A DNA stretch of 64,000 nucleotides from contig NZ_JANUGY010000006.1 of assembly GCF_024756235.1 (NCBI RefSeq), forward strand, positions 1 to 64,000. Reading direction: 5' to 3'. How positions within the stretch are numbered: the first letter of the stretch is position 1; each line of letters starts with the position of its first letter. Positions 35,028-44,586 of this stretch are shown here, one piece after another. The position numbers and the translations under genes are program-made. The DNA comes from Massilia kyonggiensis. GTDB taxonomy: Bacteria; Pseudomonadota; Gammaproteobacteria; Burkholderiales; Burkholderiaceae_D. Below the pieces are notes generated by a model. It ran no database searches, had not been told where the DNA came from, and was given only the letters and a program-made list of their open reading frames with translations.

Positions 35028-35939
35028 TCAGTCGAGCAGGGCTTCGACTTCTTGCGCCGTCGGCGCATAAGGCCCGGCATGCATGGCGGCAGTGGCGGCC
35101 ACCGCCGCGATGCGCGCGAGCTGGCACGACGCGCGCATCTCCGGGTGGAGCAGCAGGCCGGTGATCCAGCCGGCCATCGACGCATCGCCGCACCCGACGG
35201 TGTCGACGACGTCCACGCGGCGCGCGGGCGCGTCGATCACCTCACCGCCGCGGATCAGGGAAAGACCATCGGCGCCGCGTGTGAACAGGATCTCGGCGTC
35301 GGGAGCCAGCGCACGCAGCGCGGCCAGCGCGTCGTTCAGCGCGAGGCCCGGGAACAGGCCTTCCAGGTCTTCGTCGGACACCTTGATGTGGCTGGCGAGG
35401 CCTGCAATCAGTTCGAACGTGGGCCGGTACGTCGCGTCGCGCATCGCGTTGCGGAAGTTCGGATCGAACGCGATGCGCTTGCCGGCCTGGCGCGCCATCA
35501 GCGCCTGCTCCACGAGCCGCCGCGCCAGCGGTCCGCGCGCCAGGGCGAGGCTGCCCACGTGGATCACGTCGGCAGCTTCCAGCCAGCCGTCGGGCAGCAG
35601 CTCGGGACGGAAGTGCAGGTCCGCGCTGTTCTCGCCGAGGAAGACGTAGCGGGGCGGATGGCGCGACGTCACCATCGCGATGAACGGCGGCGCGTCCACG
35701 CGCTGCAGGAAGCGTTCGTCCAGGCCGGCCGCGCGGCTGGCGTCCGCGATCTCGTCGCCGAAGGCATCCATGCTGACGGCGCCCGCATACCCCGTGGGCA
35801 CACCGAGCCTTGCGCCGACGCGCGCCACGTTCCAGCAGGAGCCGCCGGGCAGCGAGCGCCACGTGCCGTCGTCCTGGCGGATCATGTCGGTGAGCGCTTC
35901 GCCAAAGACCACGTAGCGGGGGAGTCGTTGTGCTTGCAT
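35028..35939 (-). CDS. PfkB-family sugar kinase, probable fructokinase
   Basis: Protein of 303 residues similar to the kinase at 32783 (both share GEALTDMI, LDERFLQR and the C-terminal DTVG block). Here the anion-hole motif reads DTVGCGDAS, with Cys replacing the usual Ala. It starts one base after the permease stop, so it is coupled to the ABC importer and likely phosphorylates its cargo, fructose or a similar ketose. Confidence 0.85.
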   Translation of the reverse strand: MQAQRLPRYVVFGEALTDMIRQDDGTWRSLPGGSCWNVARVGARLGVPTGYAGAVSMDAFGDEIADASRAAGLDERFLQRVDAPPFIAMVTSRHPPRYVFLGENSADLHFRPELLPDGWLEAADVIHVGSLALARGPLARRLVEQALMARQAGKRIAFDPNFRNAMRDATYRPTFELIAGLASHIKVSDEDLEGLFPGLALNDALAALRALAPDAEILFTRGADGLSLIRGGEVIDAPARRVDVVDTVGCGDASMAGWITGLLLHPEMRASCQLARIAAVAATAAMHAGPYAPTAQEVEALLD

Positions 35940-35940
35940 G

Positions 35941-36969
35941 TCAGTTCGCCTGTTGTTGATAACGCCATTTATCGAGCATCACGGCCAGTACGATGACCGC
36001 GCCCTTCGCCACGTACTGCCAGAACGACGACAGGCCGAGGATCGTGAGACCGTTGTTGAGGAGGCCGATGATCAGCGCGCCGATGACGGTGCCCCAGATC
36101 GTGCCCACGCCGCCCATCAGGCTCGTGCCGCCGAGGACCACCGCGGCGATCGCATCGAGCTCGTAGCCGGAACCCCAGTTGCCGTTCGCGCCGTACAGGC
36201 GGCTGGCCGACATGGCGCCCGCGGTGCCCGCGCACAGGCCGGAGAAGGCGTAGACGAAGACGAGCACGAGGCCGACCTTGATGCCCGTGAGCCGCGCCGC
36301 CTGCGGATTGCCGCCGACCGCATACACGTGCATGCCGAGGACTGTCCGGCGCAGGATGAACCACGCCACCAGCACGAGGGCGGCGGCGACCCACACGAGC
36401 CACGGCAGGCCGGCGAACGAATCGTTGCCGATCCATTCGAAGGTCGGGATCTCGCGGTTCAGGATCGTGGTGCCGTCCGCGAGCAGGTAAGCGGTGCCGC
36501 GCAGCGCCGTCATCGTGCCGAGCGTGACGACGAACGGATTGATCTTGAAGACGGCGACGAGCAGGCCGTTCAGCAGGCCCATGCCCAGGCCGGCCAGCAG
36601 GAAGACCGGCAGCGACGCCGCCGGCGCGTTACCCGGCAGCGACGCGATCATGCCCAGCACCGCGGACACCGCCAGCACGGAGCCGACGGACAGGTCGATG
36701 CCGCCCGTGAGAATCACGAACGTCATGCCCGTTGCCAGCACGAGGTTGATGGAACTCTGGCGCAGCACGTTCATCGTATTGGCCGTCGTCGCGAAATTCG
36801 AGACGCCGTCTTCGGCGAAGTACCCGGTCAGGAAATAGAACACGATGTACAGCGCGACGAGCACGGGCAGCATGCCCATCGTCGCGAACATGCGGGAAAT
36901 GGCCTGGCCGATGCCGCCGTGCGCGGTCGCCTGCGGCGCCGTGGGAAGGGATGATTTCAGAGTCTGCAT
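35941..36969 (-). CDS. Ribose/fructose-type ABC transporter permease
   Basis: Protein of 342 residues with about 9-10 membrane helices, of the RbsC/FrcC branch (GGIDLSVGSVLAVSAV and GTIWGTVIGALIIGLLNNGL are typical). It forms the inner-membrane channel for a pentose or hexose. ATG 36969 is chosen because it gives the usual soluble N-terminal lead and has an AGGAGA site; the open frame extends far upstream in the ATPase gene. Confidence 0.92.
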   Translation of the reverse strand: MQTLKSSLPTAPQATAHGGIGQAISRMFATMGMLPVLVALYIVFYFLTGYFAEDGVSNFATTANTMNVLRQSSINLVLATGMTFVILTGGIDLSVGSVLAVSAVLGMIASLPGNAPAASLPVFLLAGLGMGLLNGLLVAVFKINPFVVTLGTMTALRGTAYLLADGTTILNREIPTFEWIGNDSFAGLPWLVWVAAALVLVAWFILRRTVLGMHVYAVGGNPQAARLTGIKVGLVLVFVYAFSGLCAGTAGAMSASRLYGANGNWGSGYELDAIAAVVLGGTSLMGGVGTIWGTVIGALIIGLLNNGLTILGLSSFWQYVAKGAVIVLAVMLDKWRYQQQAN

Positions 36970-36980
36970 GATGATGTCTC

Positions 36981-38489
36981 CTATGCGGCCTGGGCCTGGG
37001 TGGCCAGCGCCATGATGTTTTCCTGGGTGATGCGTTCCCCGGCCAGTTCGCCGGAGAGCCAGCCTTCGCGCATGACGAGCACGCGGTCGCACACGCCGAT
37101 GATTTCCGCCAGCTCGCTCGAGATGCACAGCACGGCCACGCCGGCGTCGGCCAGCTCGTGGATGATCCGGTAGATCTCGTGCTTGGCGCCGATGTCGACA
37201 CCGCGCGTGGGCTCGTCGAGGATCAGCACGCGCGGCCTGATTTCCAGCCACCGCGCGAGCAGCAGCTTTTGCTGGTTGCCGCCCGAGAGGCCGCCGATGA
37301 TGCCGTCCGGCCCCGCGCCGCGCGCGGACAGTTTGCCGATCGCGGCGCGCGTGACGTCCAGCAGCTCCCCGCGTTTGAGCACCCCGCAGCGCGCATGCTT
37401 GCCGAGGACGTTCATCGTCACGTTCGCCAGCAGCGACTGCTGCAGGAACAGGCCCTGCCCCTTGCGGTCTTCCGGGACATAGGCGATGCCGAGGCGGATC
37501 GCATCGCCCGGCGTGCGGATCGCGACTCGCTTGCCGTCGACTTCGATCGTGCCGCCGGACAGAGGGTCCGCGCCGAACACCAGCCGCGCCAGTTCCGTGC
37601 GGCCCGCGCCGACGAGGCCGGCGAGGCCGACGATCTCGCCGGCGCGCACCTCGAGCGACACGGGGTGCACTTTGGCGCCGTGCACGTCGTTCAGCTTCAG
37701 GCGCACGGGGCCCGGCACGCGCCGCGCCGTGTGCTCGTAAAAGCCGTTGAGTTCACGGCCGACCATCATGCGCACAACCGTGTCCGGCGTCGCTTCGTCG
37801 CGCGTCAGTTCGCCGATCCAGGTGCCGTCGCGCAGCACGGTCACGCGGTCGGCCAGCATGCGCACTTCGGCCATGCGGTGGCTGATGTAGATGATCGCAA
37901 TGCCCCGTTCGCGCAGGGCGCGCATCACGTCGAACAGCCGCTCCGTCTCGCGTTCGGACAGCGCGGCCGTGGGCTCGTCCATGATCAGCACGCGGCTGTC
38001 GTGCACGAGGGCGCGGGCGATTTCTACCTGCTGCTGGTCGGCGATCGACAGGCCGCTGGCGATGCGGTCCGACGCGAACGTGGCGCCGAGACTCCTCAGC
38101 ACCTCGGCCGCGCGCCGGTTCATCTGCGCCGTGTCGACGATGCCGAAGCGTCCGCGCGGTTCCGCGCCCATGAAGATGTTCTGCGCGACCGTGAGATTGG
38201 CAGCAACGGACAGCTCCTGGTAGATCAGATTGATGCCGCAGGCGCGCGCATCGGCGGGACACCCGATGCGGACTGGCTTCCCGGCCACGCGGATCTCGCC
38301 CGCATCCGGCTGGTACACGCCGGCCAGGATTTTCATGAGGGTGCTCTTGCCGGCACCGTTTTCTCCCATCAGCGCGTGGATTTCGCCGGGGCGGATGGTC
38401 AGCTGGACGCCGTCGAGCACCGTGACGGTACCGAACCGCTTGCGGATGCCGGAGACCTCCAGCACCGCTTGTGGATCTTGTGTTGCCAT
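36981..38489 (-). CDS. Sugar ABC transporter ATPase (two nucleotide-binding domains)
   Basis: Protein of 502 residues with two tandem ABC domains as in RbsA/XylG. The first has Walker [10 protein letters not shown] and signature [15 protein letters not shown]; the second has a degenerate Walker A ([10 protein letters not shown]) and signature [15 protein letters not shown]. This asymmetry is normal for the family. It energises import through the permease encoded 11 bases downstream. Confidence 0.95.
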   Translation of the reverse strand: MATQDPQAVLEVSGIRKRFGTVTVLDGVQLTIRPGEIHALMGENGAGKSTLMKILAGVYQPDAGEIRVAGKPVRIGCPADARACGINLIYQELSVAANLTVAQNIFMGAEPRGRFGIVDTAQMNRRAAEVLRSLGATFASDRIASGLSIADQQQVEIARALVHDSRVLIMDEPTAALSERETERLFDVMRALRERGIAIIYISHRMAEVRMLADRVTVLRDGTWIGELTRDEATPDTVVRMMVGRELNGFYEHTARRVPGPVRLKLNDVHGAKVHPVSLEVRAGEIVGLAGLVGAGRTELARLVFGADPLSGGTIEVDGKRVAIRTPGDAIRLGIAYVPEDRKGQGLFLQQSLLANVTMNVLGKHARCGVLKRGELLDVTRAAIGKLSARGAGPDGIIGGLSGGNQQKLLLARWLEIRPRVLILDEPTRGVDIGAKHEIYRIIHELADAGVAVLCISSELAEIIGVCDRVLVMREGWLSGELAGERITQENIMALATQAQAA

Positions 38490-38507
38490 GTCTCCTCCAA
38501 TGAGGTT

Positions 38508-39449
38508 TTAGTGGCTGGCCCAGCCCTTGTAGGCCAGCACGTTCTGCTTGGTGATCGCGGGCGTGGGAATCAGCACGACCGGGTTCGCGGGACGCTTGCC
38601 GTTCATGATTCCGTAGCCGATGTCGACGGCCAGCGTGGCCATCTTGTAGGGGTCTTGTGCGGTGGTGACGGCGAAGATGCTGTTCTTCGACTTAAGGGCC
38701 GCCTCCGCATCCGGCGCGCCGTCGACGGACGCCACCATCTGCACGTCCGGACGGCCAGCCTGCTTCACCGCCAGTTCGGCGCCGATCGCGGACGGATCGT
38801 TGATGGCGAAGACGGCGTCGATGCGGCGGTGCGCGATCAGGAGGTTCGTCATCACTTCCATGCCGCCATCGAGGCTGCCCTTCGCGTCCTGGTTGTCGGA
38901 CACGATGCGGATGCCGGTGCCGGCAAAGGCCTGCTTGCAGCCGGCCACGCGCGCGATCACGGCGGTGACGGGCGGCCCGTTGACGATCACGACGTTGCCC
39001 TTGCCGTGCAGGCGCTCCACGATGCGCTTGCAGGATTCCGTGCCGGCCATCGTGTTGTCGGACATGATCGTCGCATCCGCGTTGTCGGCACCGACGTCGA
39101 CGGCCACCACGACGATGCCGGCATTGCGCGCCTTTTGCAGCACGGGCGCGATGCCCTTCGGATCGGACGCGTTGACGATGAGGATGTCGACCTTGTTGGC
39201 GATGAAGTTCTCGATCTGGCCGACCTGGGTGTTGAGGTCGTACTTGCTGGACACGGTCGTCACCTTGACCTTGTCGCCGCCGACCTTTTTCGCGGCGTCG
39301 GCGGCACCCTTGCCGATGGCGACGAAGTAGGGATTGGCGAGGTCGCTGACGGCGACGCCCACGGATTTCAGCGGCCGCGCCGCCAGCGCCTGGCCGGCCA
39401 GCGAGAAGGCGCATGCCGCGATGCACGCGAACACGGCGGATCTTTTCAT
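38508..39449 (-). CDS. Periplasmic sugar-binding protein of the ABC importer
   Basis: Protein of 313 residues with a signal peptide (1-23, ALA) and a type I periplasmic-binding fold like RbsB/FrcB (GVAVSDLANPYFVAIGKGA; VDVGADNADATIMSDN). First gene of the operon SBP-ATPase-permease-kinase-porin. With a fructokinase in the operon, fructose is the best guess for the ligand; ribose or another ketose remains possible. Confidence 0.9.
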   Translation of the reverse strand: MKRSAVFACIAACAFSLAGQALAARPLKSVGVAVSDLANPYFVAIGKGAADAAKKVGGDKVKVTTVSSKYDLNTQVGQIENFIANKVDILIVNASDPKGIAPVLQKARNAGIVVVAVDVGADNADATIMSDNTMAGTESCKRIVERLHGKGNVVIVNGPPVTAVIARVAGCKQAFAGTGIRIVSDNQDAKGSLDGGMEVMTNLLIAHRRIDAVFAINDPSAIGAELAVKQAGRPDVQMVASVDGAPDAEAALKSKNSIFAVTTAQDPYKMATLAVDIGYGIMNGKRPANPVVLIPTPAITKQNVLAYKGWASH

Positions 39450-39499
39450 GACGATGTCTCCGAGCTGTTTTAAGTATGGGTTACTGCCTGACGGAGAAA

Positions 39500-39514
39500 C
39501 TTTACACGTGTCGA
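39500..39514. promoter_or_regulatory. Operator-like site upstream of the ABC operon
   Basis: CTTTACACGTGTCGA with the palindromic core ACACGTGT, 51 bases before the binding-protein start. A sister site CTTTACACGAGTCAA lies before the divergent LacI gene. Both have the central CG typical of LacI-family operators. Confidence 0.6.
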
Positions 39515-39624
39515 CTTTTTGTCGTCAACAGATTTTTTTACAAATTTTTTAATGGTTGAGTGACCACAACAATGCGTAATTCGCAGCGGCCAACAGGCGC
39601 ATGTGCAAGGGGAATCGGCACTCT

Positions 39625-39652
39625 TATTGCACGCAAGTATTTTTGCTATGAT
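39625..39652 (+). promoter_or_regulatory. Candidate promoter of the LacI gene
   Basis: TATTGC (39625-39630), a 16-base spacer and TATGAT (39647-39652). The -10 box is good and the -35 box weak. The operator-like site at 39681 follows downstream, where a repressor would block transcription. Confidence 0.4.
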
Positions 39653-39680
39653 GGAGACGCGCCAGTCGGCGGGGCGCTTA

Positions 39681-39695
39681 CTTTACACGAGTCAA
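39681..39695. promoter_or_regulatory. Operator-like site before the LacI gene
   Basis: CTTTACACGAGTCAA, matching the site at 39500 in 12 of 15 positions, ending 7 bases before the LacI start codon. Suggests autorepression together with control of the ABC operon. Confidence 0.55.
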
Positions 39696-39702
39696 CAAAC
39701 TG

Positions 39703-40737
39703 ATGAAAACAGCGCAAAATCCCCGTGGCCCAGTGACAATGCACGACGTCGCCGCGCGGGCCGGCGTGTCGCGCGCCACGGTGTCGAAGTATTTCAACGA
39801 CCGCGAGGGATTGAAAGCCGATACGCGGGCCCGCATCGAACAGGCCTGCCGCGACCTCGAATACGTGCCCGACCCGCACGCCGTGAGCCTCGTGCGCGGA
39901 CGCTCGCGCATGGTGGGCGTCATCCTGCCGGTCGTGAACGAACCGTTCTTCGCCGAAGCCCTGCGCGCGATCGAGGCGAAGGCCAAGGCGCTGGGTATGG
40001 ACGTGATCATCCAGTGTTCGTACAACGACCCGGCCGAGGAAGCGGCGGCGCTGATGACGATGCGGTCGATGAAGGTGGCGGGCGTGATCCTCACCGCGGT
40101 CGCGTCGACGGCGAACCTCGACCTGCTGCTGCGGCTCGAGCAGGAAATGCGCATCGTCTACATGGACAGCTACGTCCACGAAGACTGCAACTACGTCATG
40201 AACGACAACCGCCAGAGCATGGCGATGCTGACCCGCTACCTGCTGGGCCGCGGCCACCGCCCGGCCTACCTGGGCGCGCCGCCCGTCGCGCATCCGTCGC
40301 CGGAGGAACGGCTGGCCGGCTACCTGGACGCGATGGCGGAAGCGGGCATGCAGCCGCAGCTCGTGCCGGGCAGCACGCAGCCGTCGTGGGATTTCGAAGC
40401 GTATGCGTTCCGCCACGTGCTCGACTGGCTCGCGAGCGGCGCCTGGAAGCGCGCGGGCGTCACGGCGCTCGCGTGCGGCACGGACAGGCTCGCCATCGGC
40501 GCCATGTCCGCCTGCCGCCGCTTCGGGCTGGAACCGGGCAAGGACCTCGCCATCGTCGGGCACGACGACCTGCCGATTTCCGCCTACCTGCATCCTCCGC
40601 TGACGACGTTCCGGCAGGACGTCGCCGCCATCGGCGTCGCGGCGATGGAATGCCTGCAGGCGCAGCTCGACGGCACCGACGTGGCGCCGTATCGCAAGCG
40701 GTTTACGGGTGGACTGGTGCCGCGCGAGTCGGCTTAG
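39703..40737 (+). CDS. LacI-family regulator of the ABC sugar operon
   Basis: Protein of 344 residues: helix-turn-helix at about 13-35 (VTMHDVAARAGVSRATVSKY), hinge helix, and periplasmic-binding-like ligand domain (about 70-335, GVILPVVNEPFFAEALRAIE). Divergent from the ABC importer with operator-like sites on both sides of the gap. Likely released by the imported sugar or its phosphate. Confidence 0.9.
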   Translation: MKTAQNPRGPVTMHDVAARAGVSRATVSKYFNDREGLKADTRARIEQACRDLEYVPDPHAVSLVRGRSRMVGVILPVVNEPFFAEALRAIEAKAKALGMDVIIQCSYNDPAEEAAALMTMRSMKVAGVILTAVASTANLDLLLRLEQEMRIVYMDSYVHEDCNYVMNDNRQSMAMLTRYLLGRGHRPAYLGAPPVAHPSPEERLAGYLDAMAEAGMQPQLVPGSTQPSWDFEAYAFRHVLDWLASGAWKRAGVTALACGTDRLAIGAMSACRRFGLEPGKDLAIVGHDDLPISAYLHPPLTTFRQDVAAIGVAAMECLQAQLDGTDVAPYRKRFTGGLVPRESA

Positions 40738-40743
40738 GAACGT

Positions 40744-41403
40744 TCAGCGCTTCGGCCGGAACCATTTGACGGCCGCGCGCGCATTCGCCTTGACCGTGTA
40801 ATCTATCTTGGCGAACTGCTCTTCGAGCGCTTCCGCGAGCACGCTGCCGGGACTGGGCGGCGGCAGGTGCAGGTGGGCGTCCGCCTCGCCGTATTCGCGG
40901 CGGATTTCCATGCCGGCCTTCTTCGCGATGTGCATCATCGTGCGGTTCGACGACAGGCACTGCATGTACAGCGTGTCGACGTCGGAATTGCGGCAGTGGA
41001 TGGCGGCCCGTTCGAACAGCCGCGTGCCGACGCCCTGCCCCCGCGCCGATCTGGATACGGAGACGCCGAACTCGGCCACTTTTTCCTTGTCCGTGTAGTG
41101 GATGCTGTCCGGATGCGCCTCGCGCGACGTGAACGCGAGGTGGCCGACGCCCACCAGCTGGAACCGGCCGTTGTAGACGCCGAACACGATATCCTTCGAA
41201 AAATCGATTTTCGCGACATAGGCCTCGACCTGCGCGTCCGGCAGCACGCTGCCGAAGCGCAGCAGGCGGTCGTCGCGGTCGAGGGCCAGGAAGTGGCGCA
41301 GGACCCGGCGCCGGTCGCGCTTGCCCAGCGCCTTGACGAGGACGGCCTGGCCCTTCTTCTTGATCAGGTGGTTCAGCCAGCGGCGGAGTGGATGGTCCTG
41401 CAT
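40744..41403 (-). CDS. GNAT-family N-acetyltransferase
   Basis: Protein of 219 residues with a GNAT fold; the acetyl-CoA loop fits VSVSRSARGQGVGTRLFERA. An N-terminal basic helical segment (1-50) precedes the domain. Substrate unknown; neighbours give no clue. Divergent from the diguanylate cyclase gene 138 bases away and convergent with the LacI gene. Confidence 0.82.
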   Translation of the reverse strand: MQDHPLRRWLNHLIKKKGQAVLVKALGKRDRRRVLRHFLALDRDDRLLRFGSVLPDAQVEAYVAKIDFSKDIVFGVYNGRFQLVGVGHLAFTSREAHPDSIHYTDKEKVAEFGVSVSRSARGQGVGTRLFERAAIHCRNSDVDTLYMQCLSSNRTMMHIAKKAGMEIRREYGEADAHLHLPPPSPGSVLAEALEEQFAKIDYTVKANARAAVKWFRPKR

Positions 41404-41540
41404 GGGATATTCGATTTATGCACTGCAACAAGGCGGATTCTGGCGCCAATACAACAGAATTTAACAATCTGTCGCCGGGAACGGGTTACCAAGGGTGAGG
41501 CAGCATATACTTGATTCCGTAAAGAAACCAAGAGTGTCGC

Positions 41541-44500
41541 ATGTCATTTTTCCGCCGAGTCTTGCCGTGCGTGATGTTCTGGATAGTCGCGCTGCTGGCC
41601 TTCCCGTCCGCCGCAGCCAGCGCGGATACGCCCGCAGTCTGGCACCCATTTTCTCACGTCTCGTTCAGGCATCACACCGAAGAAGCGCTGCGTTTCGGAA
41701 CGTCGCTCACCCAGGATCGCGCAGGCTTTATCTGGCTGGGTACGCAGACCGGTCTGGTACGCTGGGACGGGTTCCGCGTGCGGCGCTACGTGGCCGATCC
41801 CGCGCGGGAAGGCAGCCTGCCCGACGGCTACATCCAGAGCGTACATGTCGACACGGGCGGCCGCCTGTGGATCGGCACGAGCGCAGGCGGCCTGGCGCGC
41901 TACGATGCCGCGCGCGACCGCTTCGCCGTCATCCCGGCAGGTCCGGGCGGACTGGGCCATGCACGCGTCTCCAGCATCGTCGACGACGGCGCCGGCGGCA
42001 TCTGGGTCGGCACCGGCGCGGGACTGGAGCGGATCGACGCCGGCGGCAAGGTGCACCCCGCCGCCAGCGGCGCCCCGCAAGTCGCCGCGACCGCGCTGGC
42101 GCCGGACGGCGTCGACGTTCTGTTGCGCGACCGCCAGGGCGGCCTGTGGATCGGCACCCGCGAGGGCCTGTTCTTCCGGTCCGGCGACCACGACCGGTTG
42201 GAAGTCGTGCACCTGGGGCTGCCGGCGCCGAACGAACCCTCGATCAACGCCCTGTACCAGGACAGCGCGGGCCGCGTCTGGATCGGTACCCGCACCCACG
42301 GCGCCTTCGTCATCGCCACGCGCGGTGCAACGCCGCGCGCCATCGTGGAAACGGGTGCGCAGGCCACCTTGCAGGGCGAGCGCGTGTTCACGATCGTGCA
42401 AAAGGATGACGATACCGTCTGGCTCGGCACGGAGAGCGGCGGCATTGTCGAGGTCGACGTGCGCCAGGGTACGACGCGGCGCCTGCGCTACCGCGGCGAT
42501 GTGCCGGACAGCCTGCGCAGCGACGAGATCCTCGCCATGCTGCGCGAGCGCGGCGGCCAGATCTTCGTTGCCACAGGAGGCACGCTGAGCCAGCACGATC
42601 CCCGCGCGCGCGGCATCGTGACGGTGCGGACGATCGCCAGCATTACCGGCCTCAACATTTATCACCTGCTGCCCCGCCCGGACGGCACCGTATGGCTGAG
42701 CGTTCCCGGCGGCGGCGTGAGCATCGTCGACCCGCACACCGGTGCGACGGGCACGGCCGGGCCCCTGCCCAAGGGCCGGGTACTCGCCATGGCGAATGCG
42801 CCGGACGGCAGCGTCTACATCGGCACCCAGCAAGGCCTGTATCACAGCGACGGCAACGGACGCAACGTGCGCCGCATCGAGATCGACGGACGGCGTCCCG
42901 ACGCGTCCGTCTGGGCGCTGGCGTGGCAGGACGACGTCCTGTGGCTGGGCGGACTGGACGGCGCATGGGCGGTGCGGCCGCCGCGGGCCGGGCCGGCGAC
43001 GCCGCTGCGTCACGAAGACGCGTCGCTGGGCGACCGCCGCGTCACCGCCCTGCTGCCGCTCGCGGACGGCACCGTCTGGATCGGCACCCGGCGCGGCGTC
43101 GTGCGGCTGGACCGGGACGGCACGACGGTGGAGCGCCTGCCGACCGACAACGCCGACCGCACGCGCGCGCCGAACGGCTTCGTGTCCTCCCTGCTCGTCG
43201 ATCGCACGGGCCGCCTGTGGCTGTCCTCGTTCGGCAACGGCATCGCCGTGCTGGAGCGCACCGATGCGAACGGACGGCGCTGGTTCCGGCGTCTGACGAC
43301 GGCCGACGGCCTGCCCGACAACAGCGTCAACATGCTGGTGCAGGACCGCAGCGGACAAATATGGCTGAGCACCGATCTCGGCCTGGCCGGCGTGCACCCA
43401 GACACCCTGCAGGTACGCCGGCTGGGCGAGGCCGACGGCGCCCACGTGCCGAGTTACTGGACCAGTTCGGGCGCGCTGGGACGCGACGGCGAGGTGTTGT
43501 TCGGCGGTTTCACGGGCCTTTCCGTCGTGTTCCCGGACCGGCTGGACACGCGCCGTCCCCTGCCGCCGCTCGCCATCACGCAACTGATGCTCGGCGGGCG
43601 TGCGATCCGCACGCTTGCGCCGGGCGCATCGAGCGGCGAGCCCGCCCCGCTGACCATCACACCCGCCGATCGCGAACGCGGATTCGCGGTCGAGTTCGCG
43701 GCCCTGGACTACATGCCGGCCGAGCATCGCAGCTACAGCTACCGGCTCGAAGGCTTCGACACCGCATGGATCGATGCCGACACGGCCGTGCGCCGCGCCA
43801 GTTACAACAACCTGCCGCCGGGCACTTATCGCCTGCACATGCGCGCCACCGGCGGCGGCGACGACGTCGCCAGCCTGGAACTGCCGGTCCGCGTCCTGCC
43901 CGCCTGGCACCAGCTCGCCTGGGTGCGGGCGCTGGGTGCGCTCGCCGTGCTGGCGGTCCTCGCCGCCCTGATGCAGGCCCGCACGTCGTTGCTGCGCCGG
44001 CGCCAGCGCGAGCTGGAGGCGGTGGTGGCCAGCCGCACCGCCGAGCTGCGCGCGACCCAGCTGCAGCTGGAAACCATGGCCTACAACGACGCGTTGACGG
44101 ACCTGCCCAACCGGCGCCGCTTCAACGACGAACTGCAGCGCCTGGCCGCCCTCGGCCGGCGCGGCGGCGACCCGTTCGCGCTGCTCCTGATCGACCTGGA
44201 CCGCTTCAAGCACATCAACGATACGCTCGGCCACGATGCCGGCGACGCATTGCTGGTCGCGGCGGCGGAGCGCCTGCGTGCGGCCGTGCGCCAGACCGAC
44301 TGCGTGGCGCGGCTGGGCGGCGACGAATTCGCCGTCCTGCTGACGCCCGCCAGCGACGCCATCGTCGGCGACGTGGCCCAGCGCATCGTAGACTCGATGC
44401 GCGCGCCGATCGCGTTCGGCACCCACGCCATGCACGTCAGCGCCAGCATCGGCGCCGCCGTGGCCTGGCGGGACGGCGTCGACACGGACGCGCTGTACAA

Positions 44501-44585
44501 GAACGCCGATACGGCGCTGTACTGCGCCAAGGAAGCGGGCCGCGACACGTGGTGCAGGTTCGGGGCCGACGAGGCGGCGGCCTAG
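41541..44585 (+). CDS. Propeller-sensor diguanylate cyclase
   Basis: Protein of 1014 residues. A signal peptide (1-26) is followed by many two-component-regulator propeller repeats (about 50-640; units such as GFIWLGTQTGLVRWDG, GRLWIGTSAGGLARYD, GGIWVGTGAGLERID), a Y_Y_Y domain (about 700-775), one membrane helix (about 790-812), a short coiled coil and a GGDEF domain. The active motif is RLGGDEF (GGDEF at 926-930) with an RQTD inhibition site just before it. This is the sensor layout of hybrid two-component proteins, but wired to cyclic-di-GMP synthesis instead of a kinase. The periplasmic ligand may be a carbohydrate, as for related propeller sensors; inferred. Confidence 0.9.
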   Translation: MSFFRRVLPCVMFWIVALLAFPSAAASADTPAVWHPFSHVSFRHHTEEALRFGTSLTQDRAGFIWLGTQTGLVRWDGFRVRRYVADPAREGSLPDGYIQSVHVDTGGRLWIGTSAGGLARYDAARDRFAVIPAGPGGLGHARVSSIVDDGAGGIWVGTGAGLERIDAGGKVHPAASGAPQVAATALAPDGVDVLLRDRQGGLWIGTREGLFFRSGDHDRLEVVHLGLPAPNEPSINALYQDSAGRVWIGTRTHGAFVIATRGATPRAIVETGAQATLQGERVFTIVQKDDDTVWLGTESGGIVEVDVRQGTTRRLRYRGDVPDSLRSDEILAMLRERGGQIFVATGGTLSQHDPRARGIVTVRTIASITGLNIYHLLPRPDGTVWLSVPGGGVSIVDPHTGATGTAGPLPKGRVLAMANAPDGSVYIGTQQGLYHSDGNGRNVRRIEIDGRRPDASVWALAWQDDVLWLGGLDGAWAVRPPRAGPATPLRHEDASLGDRRVTALLPLADGTVWIGTRRGVVRLDRDGTTVERLPTDNADRTRAPNGFVSSLLVDRTGRLWLSSFGNGIAVLERTDANGRRWFRRLTTADGLPDNSVNMLVQDRSGQIWLSTDLGLAGVHPDTLQVRRLGEADGAHVPSYWTSSGALGRDGEVLFGGFTGLSVVFPDRLDTRRPLPPLAITQLMLGGRAIRTLAPGASSGEPAPLTITPADRERGFAVEFAALDYMPAEHRSYSYRLEGFDTAWIDADTAVRRASYNNLPPGTYRLHMRATGGGDDVASLELPVRVLPAWHQLAWVRALGALAVLAVLAALMQARTSLLRRRQRELEAVVASRTAELRATQLQLETMAYNDALTDLPNRRRFNDELQRLAALGRRGGDPFALLLIDLDRFKHINDTLGHDAGDALLVAAAERLRAAVRQTDCVARLGGDEFAVLLTPASDAIVGDVAQRIVDSMRAPIAFGTHAMHVSASIGAAVAWRDGVDTDALYKNADTALYCAKEAGRDTWCRFGADEAAA

Positions 44586-44586
44586 T

